NCBI GenBank assembly: GCA_037178625.1
Contig: CM074127.1
Span: 496,001 to 560,000, forward strand
Origin: Skeletonema tropicum
Taxonomy: Eukaryota; Bacillariophyta; Thalassiosirophyceae; Thalassiosirales; Thalassiosiraceae
Direction: 5' to 3'
DNA length: 64,000 nucleotides
Positions 1-11,829 of the stretch are shown here, piece after piece. How positions within the stretch are numbered: the stretch's first letter is position 1; each line of letters begins with the position of its first letter. The notes under the pieces were generated by a model. It was not told the DNA's origin, searched no databases, and saw nothing but the letters and a program-made list of their open reading frames with translations. The translations under genes and the position numbers were made by a program.

Positions 1-395
1 GCAACGAACGTGCTAATGCATAATATAATACACAGCTGTCTTCAGATGTATTGTTCCTGTCACGATCACGATTGTGCATGTTCGTATTCATCCTTTCGAA
101 GGAGAATGTCACTCTGAATCCTGTTGCTCTGAAAAACTCTGTAAAGTGACCCGCGGACAGGAGATAGAATGACACGGACAGGAGATGACCAAGTCAAAGC
201 CTCTACGAAGCGCTATTAATCTCTGTTCCGAGGCGACACAGAGTTTGACACAAGAATTGATCAGAACCTATCGATCCCACCCCTACACCGGGGACTGGGC
301 CGCACAAGAGAGAAGAGAGAAGCTAGGAGTGCGACTAGCCCCCGCCACACAGATGACCAAAAAAGGCGTCCGGACAAAACTCCTCACCGATCTCC

Positions 396-1160
396 GAGCG
401 ACACATAGCGTTTCGGCCAGGAATCCCTGGGATATTTCGGCACTTTTGAGTATCCCGAGGGATATTTTTTCGCCAAAAATCGCTAAAAAATATCCTTTTA
501 TTTGGACAAGCTTATCTTGATAGCTGGAGCGTTTCTGATGTCAATAATACTATTGTTCACTCATCAAATCACATTTAATCACTTTTTATATCCAAAATCA
601 CTCACTTGGCCATTATTACAGCGCAAGAACGTCCGTAGCTGCAACACATCTCCCACTATGCTGTCACCAACAATCCTCCGGATGAAAGTCAATTGTGAGA
701 ATACACGCTCCACCGCAGCACTAGAAACTTGAGTAAGAACAATAAGCCGAACAGCCTTGTAGAAGGATGGTATCACATCTGCTCTAGCTTTGCTGTTGTG
801 CGTGGATCTTTGGATTTCTCCATTGTGTTGAAAGACAGAATACGGGCGAAAGACCGAATTAATACACGGATGGCGACAAAAATAATGCAACACAGAAACA
901 GCCACTACTGAATCTGTCTGTAGTGTTGGCAGGGCGAGGGAGCTGTCGGCAAGTACATAGTAGTGTCGGCTGTCGGCCATGCTGGTGCGGTGAGCTCAAC
1001 GCATCCTGGTGGAAGGAAGGCTCTGGCGGACTTTTTGAGATGGTGTCCTGTCACATCATGTAGACTTTTGTACGTAGGAACTAGTAAATAATCAGGGATA
1101 TTTTTTGGGATATTTTGCAGGGGTGGGCGGGCTACCTGGCCGAAACGCTAGCGACACACA
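396..1160. mobile_element. hAT-type element remnant with inverted ends
   Basis: The left end (about 396-427) and the right end (about 1127-1160, read in reverse) share the string GCGTTTCGGCCAGG with similar flanks, so the ends are inverted relative to each other. They enclose a minus-strand fragment of a hAT transposase (579-980). Short AT-rich blocks containing GGATATTTTTT lie just inside both ends. I could not find a target-site duplication, so the exact borders are uncertain. Confidence 0.45.
579..980 (-). pseudogene. hAT transposase C-terminal (dimerisation) fragment
   Basis: The 133-codon frame ends in a recognisable hAT dimerisation region. From about residue 70 it reads PSFYKAVRLIVLTQ, then SSAAVERVFSQ, then LRTFLRCN, which match the family pattern P-x-hydrophobic / SSA-x-ERVFS / L-x-x-FL-x-N. 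In active hAT transposases this C-terminus pairs two subunits. The catalytic RNase H-fold part that should precede it is absent, and the first 60 residues do not look like transposase. This is a relic, not a working gene. Confidence 0.7.
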
Positions 1161-1599
1161 CCCAACAATCAACAGCACCAGCCCTCCAGCCCAGTGCTAC
1201 TGTACTTGTTTCCAGCATACTAAATAAATACAAAGACAACGACGACAACAACAACAACAAATTACTGAACATCATTAGTTGGAGATACGGGTTCGATTAT
1301 CTTGTGTCAAAGATATCTTTACCACTGCCTGTGCTCTACGGCGATGATAAGCAGAAGTTCAATAGCGCAAAAATAGCGCTGAATAGAGCATTGACAGCTT
1401 CAAATCCATCGGCAAAGAAGCGTTCAGAAAATGAAGAGAGAAATAAACGAAGAAAGAAAGCATCGGCATCGTCCCCGCTTCCGCATGTATTTCAAAGTCT
1501 CCTCCAATCCATGTGTAGATTGGCCGTCGATTCGTACTTCAATTTTAATGTTACGGCGATCCATGGGGCCCCAAATTACTAGAGTTGGTTTCATCTTGA

Positions 1600-2487
1600 T
1601 CATTTTTGCAAACACCTTTTGTTCTCTTCGTCGAAAAGATGTTTGTCGGCGTGATGAATCCTCAATGTTGCCAAAATATTTGCAATCGAATCTATTGCTC
1701 TCTTGAACTCCGGACGGAAAGAATCATGGTCCTCCACCACAGCGTGCGCCTCATCGACACAGAGAGCGCTAATGGTACCTCGCTTCGCCAAATCATTGAG
1801 TAGACTGCACCACCGACTCCCACTGTTTAATTGACAAGGAGATATGAATAATACTATTGACTTGTGTTGTTTAGTTGGATCAAACATTGTTCGCCTATCC
1901 ATCAACACGTCACACCGATCGTCTTTCCACTCGTCCACATGATGCGCCTCCACACCGCATGCCATGCAGGTTGTTTTGATAGCTTGATCACTTCCCAATC
2001 CAACAAGTGCACTCCCACGCTTAATTGTTGCCATCCCTTTTAATACCAATGATTTCCCCTCTCCTGTTTTACGAATAAGATACAGCATGGAAACACGACG
2101 AATACACAACTGAAAGATGGCGTCAATTTGGAAGGGGCGTGGACTGTGTACTCCGTGAGCAGAAGCAAGCATTGTGGCGATGATGTCTGCCGATGATTGT
2201 GGAGTCGGCGCCGGAGCAGAAGTAATGAAGTCCTACTTGGTATCATCATTAATATAATCGTCGCTGTAGTCGGAGGGGTGGATGCCATTGGTTGCAGCGT
2301 TGTTATTTAGATTGCCAGCAGGATTGGTGTCTGTTGGTAGAGACATTGGCTGCGACTGCGTATGAAGATGCTCGCCACCATCACGTTCGTTGCCATCACC
2401 CCCAGTCTCAGAAGATAGGGCATTCTTGGCAGCATTAATGTTATCCATGAAGAGATCGAAATCGGAAGGGGACGCGTAGGTTATCAA
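1600..2487 (-). pseudogene. RecQ-like DEAD/DEAH helicase, N-terminal half, interrupted
   Basis: Two stretches in one reading frame (2487-2233 and 2232-1600) are separated only by a TAG at 2233-2235. The downstream part has a Q-like entry (RPFQIDAI), a Walker A loop (TGEGKS), and a Walker B/DEAH box (CVDEAH). Spacing between them fits the first RecA domain of RecQ-family helicases. The second RecA domain (motifs IV-VI) is missing; the frame ends at 1600. The upstream 84 codons are Ser/Asn/Gly-rich and of unknown role. Helicases of this type are common in stramenopile mobile elements, so an element origin is likely (inference). The stop and the missing half make it a pseudogene unless an intron removes the stop. 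Confidence 0.6.
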
Positions 2488-2489
2488 TA

Positions 2490-4976
2490 CGATGATATGC
2501 GTTAATTTTGCGCAATAGATTCATTATTAATACCACTGGGGGGCAGCAATTCAATACTATCGATGCATGCCTTGTGCCGGTCGAGACGATGATGCACAAA
2601 ATGGCATATGTCAAAATCCAGCGGCATGAGCAGAAACAGGTCATTTTGACCCAAACCAAGCCACCACTGTCCCAACAATACCCCTGCCGCCCTAATTCTG
2701 AGAGGATTTTCAATCTGACAGTCTATGCACTATTTGCAGAGAGAAGCCCTACTGGACGAATTTTGGCTAGTAGACTGTCATGGTGAAATGAACAAAAATG
2801 GCGACCGCGCCAAAAATTGTCCGGACGCTTTTTGAAGTCACCTGTGCGGCGGGGGCTCAGCGAGCAGAGCATCTTTGATGGTCTTCTCTCGTCTCGCCCA
2901 GCCCCCGGTGGTAGGGGTTAGGGGTGTATCGATCCCACATCAAAAATGGTAAGAACTCTCATTCGATTGTCGTACGTTGTCCTCGTCACCTGCCCTTGCT
3001 CATTGCATGGTAAGTATCTCACCACTATCCATCATTCCATTTTTCAAGAGTGAAATCGAAGAAGCTCTTATTCGAATCAAAGACTCGGAAGAAGTCGAGG
3101 GATAGCGATACGTCACGTGCTAGTGCATCTGATGGCCGCCATGGATGTTGATGTTGTGTGTGGCGCTGAGAATGGGGTTCAAATCCGCATCGTCCCGCCC
3201 TGAGCTGTTTCGGAATCATAGTGAAGTGAATGTTGGATAAGCCCCGTCAGACCAATCCCCGCGTCAAGCAAAACAATTCTACGTACGTAGGACGATTCCT
3301 ACAGTAGCTACTCCTACCCAATTCGGGCGGGAACATGCTTTTATCAATGTCGCAACAGACAATGCTCACAAAATACTAACGGCACGCTAGCTATTTTGGC
3401 AGCGCTGATAGAGAGAGCATCATCGACAACAATAAGTAAACCAAGACTCTTTCTGACCCAAAATTTCATGTAGAATTCGGTTGTCCCCTTGGCAGAGGTC
3501 AAAATTCAACGTGGGAGTCAGTATTCGACCCCACATTTCACACTAACAAATTTACTAGGGCCACATTTGAGGTACCTTTTCCTGGCCGAATTTTCTACCA
3601 CCCAGTTCAACATAGGATCTTCATATGCATAGATGCAACTAGGCTTCATCAAACTGCCTTCTCCACCTCAACATAGCCGAGCTAGGAAGAATATCACTTT
3701 CAGTAATTATTTTGATCATTTTGTTAGTAGTTTGCTAATTTAGACGGATTTTTTTGTTAGCGCGCAAAGCACGCAAAAATCGTTTTGCTTGACACGGGGC
3801 CGATCGGACGGGGCTTATGGTGGGAGAAGGGGCTACATTTGGGGTTATCCTTAAAACCTGCTCTAGAAGTGGGGCTAACAAAAATATTTTATTATTTTTG
3901 AAGGGACGCCGCGGATTCAAAGTTTACTCAACGAGAGGAGCATTTTAAGCCTATGAAAAGGTAGGTTAGCCCCTGTGACGGCGGAGAACTAACAAATCGG
4001 CAAAAGTGGCTACCTCTCTGCCTGAGAAGCGACCATACACTGCCTTCGATAGTATGGTTCGATTTTGACGTGTTGGTGTCTCTGGGTATGAATAAAAGTT
4101 TAAGTAGTTCACATTCAGAGGGGAAATTGACACTCTAGACTTGGTTTTGTAGTGCTACTGTGGGACCTGGAGTCGGCTGTTGATTGTCTATGTATGAAGA
4201 TGGGATATGTGCAAGTTAACCAAACAAGGGTCCAGCTGCAGCGCATCTACCTTCACCATTCTCGAATTCACGCACACATATTGGATAGGGAATGAGAGTT
4301 ATGACGAATGCAAGTTCATATTTATGAATCAATCGTTTATGTTCTTACAACGCGACTTATCTTATCAATGCTTTCATCATTTTTGTATTTGTACATACAT
4401 GTTATCAATGTGTGTTCTATTTCGACGACTTCATTAGCTGCGCTCTCTACTGCACCAGTCTTTATTTATATACATATCCCTCATCTCGTTACTCTCCATC
4501 ATTTACGTTTACGTCTGGAAAGCGAGTCAGTCACCCACGATCCCGTCGTGTCGCACTCACTTCTCTCTCAGTCTATCAATCTATCTAACTGTACTTGCTT
4601 AGCAACTATTATCCAGAGCACACCTCATAAAACTCGCTACAGCCCTACCACACGAAAAGCCTTCGACCTCTCTCCCGCCCATGGTGCACTTCTTGAAGAA
4701 GAGAGAATATGATTCTTGACATGCAAGGCGTGAGCTGCTGGAACTATGATGTGATGTGGCGAGACTGGGTGCTTTTATGAGCAACACATGCGCGGAGAAC
4801 CCCACCAACGTTGGCCGGTCTCTATCATTCTTGACCCATGCCATCTCGATGGTCATTTCCTCTCTCGTAGGGATTCACGAAGACTATCAAAAGACTGCAT
4901 GCTCTGCATCTGGAACCTGGAACGACCGAAAGCCGAAAGGCCTCTCAAATTCTTAGCTATTTAGCTACAGCAGTTC
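2490..4976. other. intergenic stretch, no gene recognised
   Basis: Reading frames here are short (under 135 codons) and lack recognisable domains or low-complexity bias typical of genes. Nothing repeated at length was seen. Confidence 0.4.
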
Positions 4977-5599
4977 TTTTTTGGTAGTGTTCTGGAATTT
5001 CACCCTTTCTGAGATTTGTGAAAATTGCAAGGTGAAATTGCAGGAATTTCAATGGAATTTCAAAAACAAATTTCACTACGGCTGACGTATTATCCTAAGA
5101 CCAGCCACACAATTACTCTTGCACGAACAATCACACTCCAACGATCCACCACACTCTCAAAGCGACTCAAAAATACCCTTCCCATGCACCTTCTACGCAT
5201 GCATGATATGATAGGGGTTTTCATATCCTCGAAAAAGAGCAATTCCAGTTCCATCCCTCATCCTATTCCGGACCTTAGAAGGGTGTGCTTCAAAGGTTTG
5301 GCCCGACGTTCGCAATCCATAGAGACTGAATTTCAACGAAGGAACAAATAGTTGCATTGTTATTCATAAGCCTTACTGCGGCGATGTGTTCTCTCTGAGT
5401 TGGTGGAGTACATCATCATCTTCTCTTGTTTGATGATGGTGGGTGTGGCACGTTTCTTGTTTTTCAGTGTTAGCGATATTGAGCGATATGGAAATTTCAC
5501 TTTTGGCCAAATTTATCTGCAACTTTCACCCTGCAACTTTCACGCAAGTTGCAGTGCTGAAATTTCACCCCTTTGAAATTCCAGAACACTATTTTTTGG
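4977..5599. mobile_element. complete non-autonomous hAT element (MITE) with 8-bp target duplication
   Basis: The element spans 4985-5591 (607 bp). It starts with TAGTGTTCTGGAATTTCA and ends with the exact reverse complement (18 bp perfect). It is flanked by identical 8-bp direct repeats TTTTTTGG at 4977-4984 and 5592-5599. Perfect 8-bp duplications plus short ends beginning TA(G)TG are the hallmark of hAT transposition. Subterminal inverted copies of 'TGAAATT' and 'GTTGCAG'-like words occur inside. It encodes no transposase, so it was moved in trans. Confidence 0.85.
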
Positions 5600-6660
5600 G
5601 CTCTTTTCATCTCTTCTATCAACTTTGCTTAGCACTCGAAAGACAGTTTAGAGTTGTGATCGGTACCAGTCTAAAACTAGTCTGTACCTTTAAGAACGAG
5701 TCTGTCCCTTAGGCTGCTTGCAGTCGTTGGGTTCTAATCCAGAGTTCGCATATTAGGCAAGCGGTGTGACAAAAACCTGTAGGGAAGTTGAAGTTGAGAT
5801 TTAATCCCTGGTCGCAAATTCAGGAGCAGGGGCTCAAAAAAGGCAATTTTGAGATTTGAGACCAGGGTCTAATCGAGGTCTAAATGAAGCGAACCCCGCT
5901 CCTCCGCCGATTTCTAGCCGATCTGGTGCCAATCCACACAACATAAACAATAAACTAATCACAGAGACAGCGACAACAGTAAAAGTTGATAAGAAATAAT
6001 AGTTAAGAAGCAGCAGAACAACAGAAGTGAACAAAAAATGGTATCCCTAGTCACGGGACGGCAGCAACAGCAGCAGCCTACTGATCGCCCTCCCCCTCTA
6101 AATCGAACGGAAACACATCTCTCAGAGATTTCTGGTTCCCAGGTGCCCAACAATAAGTTTGGTAATATGTATTTTATCGATTGAGAGCTCATCGATCTTG
6201 GCTCTTGTCATGATCAGCCCTTCTTGGCTGATACGTGGAGGTAGATGATTGCATCAGCTGCGAGAGACGACGTCAGCATATGTGGGCTGCTTCTTACCTT
6301 TCGTGCCGGCCCACTTATCCTGTTCACTCTGATTTCCAACACTCAGTACAACAGCAACGGCACAAAGTAGGGGTAAGAAATTCACAGCAGCAGAGTGTTG
6401 CATGTTGGCACAGGCTTATCTCAACAGATCGACTAATGCGGCAGTTGGGACCAACCAAACAGGGGGAAGACATTCTGGGAAGGCGTCCACCATAGCTATT
6501 GTCTCCTAGTCACCCAGGCAAATAGAACCAACCCTAACAAACAATTTCCTCTTGAGAAAGAGTCGCAGCTACAAAGTGCTTGGAAGCGCATCAATCGTCA
6601 CTGTAACACGGTTACAGCCATCTCTCGACAGAACCCCAGAGGGTCCGGTGATCGCGATGA
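5600..6660. other. intergenic stretch, no gene recognised
   Basis: No supported gene. A block at about 5662-5692 (ACCAGTCTAAAACTAGTCTG) recurs in reverse orientation at about 10279-10308, so at least one dispersed repeat passes through. Confidence 0.4.
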
Positions 6661-7592
6661 TGAGTTGTATTACACAAGGATGAGAGTACTTTTCGTAGTC
6701 AAAATAAGAACAATAGCTTCAGCGACGCGTATTTTGCCGCGTACAGATATCTCTGTGAACAGCCGAAGTGGAGGGAGGAGAATTCTGAAACAGTAGGTAA
6801 TGGCAAGGACTCAAATAGCTCGCCTGCTGTAACAACAACAACCGCAGCAGGAGCAAGCAAGAAGCGCCGATGGAAAGGAATTTGAAGCGGGCGGTCACTA
6901 CTGTTGTCAAAAACATGAGTGCTGAAGTACAGAAGAGCAATGAGCTGCAAGAGAAAATTCTTACAGAACTCAGGAAGGCATGGGAGTCACAAGAGGAAGC
7001 GACTAAGATTGATGTGTTGAAATACGCGTCACCGGATGTCCGGCAAGCGTACGCGAATTCAATGGCAAATCAGCTGCTGTGTAAAAAAAAGCTGAAGTTC
7101 ATCAACGTGGCGGCTGAAGCGAAGACGACGATGATGACTGATAAAGATGAAACATCAGACGTTCGAGAAGATGATCGCGTCGACCATCAAGATCTCGCAC
7201 AAGAGCATCGCGAAGGACTCGCAGCGACGACAACGATGACTGATGAAGATGAAGCATCAGACGTTGGAGAAGATGATCGCATCGACCATCAAGATCTCGC
7301 ACAAGAGCATTGCGAAGGACTCGCAGCTGGTTCTCCCAAAAATGAAGATGAAATGCAAGATGATGGAGAAGAAGACGATGATAGGGAGCCACAAGACATA
7401 CATTCAATTGATGCAGAAGATGCCCAAGCAGCAGTTGCGTCTGCTGCTCCTAAAGGAACATGCGCTAATAACAGGAGTGATGAGGATTCTTTATCATCTT
7501 TAGACTCCGAGAAGCCATCAGTTGAAATCAGAGCAGGCGACAAGATCCAATACTATCAATTTGCTCACGTCGGCAACGAACAACAGAAGTGA
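6660..7592 (+). pseudogene. NAM/Myb-like partner gene of a Harbinger element, frameshifted
   Basis: A plus-strand frame up to about 6887 contains AYFAAYRYLCEQPKW and a basic KKRR patch. The continuation in another frame (6870-7592) has a charged helical segment (about residues 15-70) followed by two near-identical 35-residue acidic repeats (around TDKDETSDV and TDEDEASDV) and an acidic tail. The layout 'x-PKW ... basic patch ... K-rich helix' resembles the NAM-associated/Myb-like second protein of PIF/Harbinger transposons. A one-base shift near 6865 separates the halves. The end overlaps the 3' end of the convergent transposase fragment. Family assignment is moderate; the acidic repeats are certain. 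Confidence 0.4.
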
Positions 7593-7988
7593 TAGAAGTG
7601 GATCCTTCAAAACATTATCAGCCACTGACACTACCATTTTTAGCACAGCCAGAAGCTTTACCTCTGGTGCATTAAACATTCTCTTTGTGCAATCGTATCG
7701 GAGTGTCCAAAATTCATCGTTGCTTGCCAACCGTCGGAGAATATATTCGGCAAGTGATGGCGTTATTGGAAAGAAGCGTTCAAATTGATAGTCGTCAAAA
7801 GTAGGCTGTGGGTTAAAGTAATATACCATGACGCAATTGTACGCCCTTACCCTATCATATTTTATGTATCTGCGCTTGCGTGGCTGGTCGTCATCGTCTC
7901 TGCTATCATCACTTCGTTTTGCGGCGTCGACGGCGTTTGTTGGTGTGATTGACCTCATCACTAATAATGTTTCTGATGTGATTCTCAT
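7518..7988 (-). pseudogene. PIF/Harbinger transposase, N-terminal fragment
   Basis: The frame reads VYYFNPQPTFDDYQFERFF, then ITPSLAEYILRRL, then LASNDEFWTLRYDCTKR and PEVKLLAVLKMVV. This order (YF..NPTY....F...F.M....F..I...L...D.FF..+.D..G.....+...A.+ML) is the region preceding the DDE domain in PIF/Harbinger transposases. The DDE catalytic region is gone; the frame runs into the 3' end of the convergent gene at 7592. An upstream minus frame (8481-7909) ending in KRRRRRK overlaps in another phase and may hold the original N-terminus. Not functional. Confidence 0.6.
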
Positions 7989-7999
7989 CAGTCAGCATT

Positions 8000-10300
8000 T
8001 GCACCTGCTCGATACTTGATGCAAGTGCCGTCAGAACGTCAATAATCAGGCCGTATATGTTCATGGATTGATAATAATACGAGCCTTCAATGTAATAATT
8101 TGTAATCTCTGTGAGTTTTGTGAGTGTTTTTGAGAGAGACGGATTGAGTATCGTAGGAGGCTGCGCCGGCCGGGGAGCTCGGAAGCGAAGCCCTAACGAC
8201 TGCAGAACATGTGATGCAAAAGGCACAGTTGAAGCAAAGCAGGTTATCCGGCACCCAGCGCCTAATTTACGCGGTACCCAACCAAGTTTTGATACCAGAC
8301 GACTGCGAGCAGCCTTAAGGTGTGCTGAATTTTCTATCTGTCCGTTTCGGACGCCTTCTTGTCCGATTCCAGTGAAACCAAGCCAGTGGGAGTCGGCGAG
8401 GACATTGTAGAGAAGGTTGCTATGCTCGGAATCGGCCGCCGCGGCGGTATAGGGGCAGATCGAATGCTGCACTGTCGACAATGCTGAATTGCTGTGTTTT
8501 GAGGTGCGATTTCATTTTCAGCAAATCTTTTTGCTCGTACATACGTCGAGATACGCCAGTCGTACCGTATAATAAATGACAGATCGCACACGCTGCATTA
8601 ACATTGATGATGATATCAATGTTAATCGCATTCATAAATGACAGCGCCTAAATATTACCATAGTGATAGCATCTAGACAACTCAGCGGCTCTACCTTTGC
8701 GGCGAATTATTTGACAATGCCGACAAAAGTTCCACGCAATCGCGATTCTCTCCCGACGCCGAGGGGGAACGGCCGTTAGGTGCTGGTGGATGCAAGCGCC
8801 GCCATGAAGATAGCAATAGTAATTATCCATCACGAACGCTGAGCTGAAAGCATGGATTGGTGTGAGATGGAAGAAAGGAGACGCCTCCATCCCGACAACG
8901 AAGCAACCTCTAAAGGATATGAAGGATGCCATGACCGACCGGGTTCCGATGTTTGAGTTGAAAGAGCTGATGGTGGCACGGAAGCACTTCTCTTCTTTGG
9001 AGGAAGCAGAAGAGTTCGTGACGCAATATCATGACGATTTGGAAGCTGAATCAGAAGCCGGATTATCTGACGAAGAAGAAGACGAAGAGATTGATATTGT
9101 AGGAGTTTGAATTGTCTAATTAGTTGGCCTTCACATAGGCACATTACTAATTATAGACACAACCCATCATAATCTTTCGTCTTCACTTGATCAACAAACT
9201 AACACTCCTCATAGTCGACTCCACCACCATCTCTACTTATCTCCCGTCCCACTTGTGTATAATATAAGTTGACATAAACCAGCATGATGAATAAACCAGC
9301 ACAGCATCGTCGTTGTTGTTTTGTCTCAAAACAGTAGTCATCATCCACGATGGATCTTTCACTAATGAGAAGCAATAGAGTCTGTAGACTGCAGACACAA
9401 GGAAGATTTCTCCAATCTGGTAACACCCCCCCCCCCAAGAAATCTCCAAATATTTTGTCTCCCTAGAGAGTTATCACACGGTGGATGAAACTCTCGATAA
9501 TGTTGACGAATCTTTCATTGATTGATGCAGTGGCGTTACCTGATTCTTCAATGATAACTGCTGCTGCTAATATTAGTTTTGATCCGCCCCTCCCGGGTGA
9601 AGTAATTATTTACGTCACATCAAATTATCTTCCAAATAACGGTTGACGAAACATCCCAACCGCACCCATTCTTTTCTATGACCATAATAACGCTTTGCAA
9701 GACGGGAGGGGAACCTTGCGACAAGTACTAGTGCCCCATATGCACTGTATTGTCATGAAGATGAAGTATCTATTTTTGACACACGGTCATTTCAGAGTGT
9801 ACTGAGAGTCATTGGTGACTATACCAGGCCCAAAATTCAACTCAGAGCATGGCAAGGGAGTGGAGAGGACGGGGCACAGTGATTTATTGGTGCGGACGCC
9901 TGCGTATTACTGTGAGGGAGGTCAAATAGTCGACGAGTGGCCATGTTGCGGCCTGTGAAATGGAAATGAAAAGATGTGCTGAATTTTTGGATTGAGTTAG
10001 ATCTCGATTATCGCCAACTATTGGCTTAATTACGTTTTTTTATGCGACAAAGATGAATATTAGCGATAAAGGAACAGACTGATTCGGGGTCTAAAAGCGT
10101 CCAAATCAATCAATATAACATTCTTTGAGTGCTTCGATCTCAGTCAATACCCGACCGATCATAGTTATAATTGGACGTGCATGAATAAGCATTATCTCAG
10201 CTGCAGTCAGCTTCAATGGGCGGCTTAATCGGCTGGAAACTGACCGAGATCGAAGAGCGCAAAGATGTGCTGAAACTTAAGGTACAGACTAGTTTTAGAC
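8000..10300. other. unassigned stretch with short acidic ORF
   Basis: A plus-strand frame at 8862-9110 encodes 82 residues ending in an acidic tail (LSDEEEDEEIDI); a plus frame just before it (about 8690-8850) is also open with LGAGGCKRRHEDSN. They may be exons of a decayed element gene, but I recognise no family. A pair of inverted words (CTTCGATCTCAGTCA near 10133 and TGACCGAGATCGAAG near 10240) hints at a small foldback. The rest shows nothing. Confidence 0.3.
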
Positions 10301-10301
10301 T

Positions 10302-11609
10302 GGTATTCAGAGGTCATTTCTTCCCAAGGATTCACGATCTGCACAACAAAAAGACTGCTTTCAGCACATGATACTGTCAGTTGGGTCAGCAAAGGCCTCT
10401 TTTGATGGAAAGGCCTCTACCAAAAAATTGCTTTCAGCCAGCGCGATAAGTACTGCGAATAAAAGTCACAACATTCACAAAATGCGGAAAAGCCTTTCTT
10501 GTCGATGTTGCAGCCTCTTCTACTTAAAAATGCTGCAAGGCAGTACTTCATGAGTAGTGAACTGCAATAGGCCCGGCCTCAGAGAGAGGAGGCCTTCTGC
10601 TTTGTTGTACATCATTATGTTGGGTTCGCCTCTTCGTTGGCCGCCAGCACCCAGCACCTCATAATCATAAAACAAGGAGAATCAGAATCATCAATACTAC
10701 ACAACAACTGAAATATGTACATTAACGATAACAACAACATGACCAGCTCCACAGCAATGAAATCGATAGCAATGCTCCTTCACATCATCGAGTCCAAAGA
10801 TTGGCAGAACTTCGAGAAACTTGCTCTATCTAACCCCGAAACCTTCCGAGCTCTATGCAAGGCCATCGCTGGATGTGAAGAGTTCCACGGTATGAATCTA
10901 CTTCATGCTGTAGCGAGATGCGATCCACCATTGACCATTGTCGCCATGATGATCGTGTGCTGTCCCGATCTCCCATCTGCTACCGATTGCCTTGGCAGGA
11001 CTCCACTTCACGTGGCTGTGGGTCTAGGAGCGTCACCGGATCTGATCAAGCTCATCGCCCATTCGTGGCCTGCTGCATGCATCTCGCCGGACGAAGATGG
11101 AAAGACTCCGTTACATATTGCTTGCGACACTTCTTGTGAGCTGTTTGCGGACGATTCTACCAAGACGTCTCCTTCACGAGCATCACCGGACCATGATTCT
11201 ATCAGGTACTTGCTCTCAGTGTGTCCCCATGCAGCTACAATGGAAGACCTAGACGAAATGAGTCCTCTGGAATATGCTATCCTGAGTGATGCAGAGATGG
11301 ACACTGTCGAGCTGTTACAGACGGCGGCGTCGATATCTTTGAGGATACAGTCGCGATCGAATAGTCCAGTCAATGCTTTGCCAGTTTCCGTTGGAGCATG
11401 AATGTAGAGGAGAATATATATCGAATGTTGAAATAGTAGTGTGAACTTGCTTGTAGAATAAAAGTATGTAGATCAGAGCTAGCAGACGTATCATTAGTCT
11501 TTGTATGAATTAAATTCTAGGACTAACTCGCTGTGTCTCTGAGCTGGCCATACTTTTCCGTAGGATACCTATGTGTAGGCGAGCTCTGACTGTGACTGCT
11601 AGCTCAACA
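10302..11609. repeat. segmental duplication, copy A (ankyrin unit)
   Basis: Matches 13151-14404 almost base for base in promoter, coding region and 3' region. Copy A carries about 75 extra bases after 10332 (missing in copy B); copy B carries a short duplicated 'AATGTTGAAGCCTC' insert near 13285. Direct orientation, 1.54 kb of unrelated sequence between copies. Confidence 0.9.
10715..11401 (+). CDS. ankyrin-repeat protein, copy A
   Basis: A 228-residue protein. Two ankyrin repeats are clear: GRTPLHVAVGLGASPDLIK (about residues 95-115) and GKTPLHIACDTS (about 133-145), with weaker flanking repeats (GMNLLHAVARC before, MSPLEYAIL after). Ankyrin repeats bind other proteins; the partner is unknown. 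No signal peptide or membrane segment, so probably cytosolic or nuclear. The first ATG lies in an AAC/AAT-rich tract (MYINDNNN), and the next ATG eight codons on (MTSSTAMK) may be the true start because the tract length differs in the copy. Such short ankyrin genes are very numerous in diatoms. An AATAAA signal follows at about 11457. Confidence 0.8.
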   Translation: MYINDNNNMTSSTAMKSIAMLLHIIESKDWQNFEKLALSNPETFRALCKAIAGCEEFHGMNLLHAVARCDPPLTIVAMMIVCCPDLPSATDCLGRTPLHVAVGLGASPDLIKLIAHSWPAACISPDEDGKTPLHIACDTSCELFADDSTKTSPSRASPDHDSIRYLLSVCPHAATMEDLDEMSPLEYAILSDAEMDTVELLQTAASISLRIQSRSNSPVNALPVSVGA

Positions 11610-11828
11610 GCTCCAACGTTTATTCTTGATCCCTCGACTCTAGTACACCTAAATCAACAGAATCTTACCAAGCTTGCCTCACGAGCTATCAACACAGCAC
11701 GCGATCTCGATCCAAACGACGATCAAAGGATTCTGCGGATCAAGACAGGACGAAAGGAAGTAATCGTGATCCTGTCGCATGAGAAAGATTTTCTTGTGAT
11801 TGCATTGCAAGAGTGGAAGCCCAAGTAA
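11571..11828 (+). pseudogene. dynein light chain roadblock/LC7, 5'-truncated
   Basis: From about residue 32 the frame follows the C-terminal half of the roadblock/LC7 fold: LASRAINTARDLDPNDD, then LRIKTGRKEVIV, then EKDFLVIALQ. In the family these are the second helix (ARxxVRDIDP), the LRIRxKxxEI strand and the final DYFLxVIQ strand. Roadblock light chains are dimeric subunits of cytoplasmic/flagellar dynein. The first 35 or so residues (first helix and strand with the G-x-x-GxIVxN signature) are absent. The apparent N-terminus (MCRRALTVTASS) is read from the end of the ankyrin duplication, which stops at about 11609. The gene was therefore probably beheaded by that rearrangement; an acceptor-like CTCAACAG at about 11609 leaves a small chance of an upstream exon. 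Confidence 0.65.
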
Positions 11829-11829
11829 G

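Noticed and set aside
1115..1582. 155-codon plus ORF rich in Asp, Asn and Lys
   Set aside because: Composition is simple-repeat driven, no motif, and it lies between relics.
9430..9440. C-run as a regulatory site
   Set aside because: A plain homopolymer of about ten C; most likely simple sequence.
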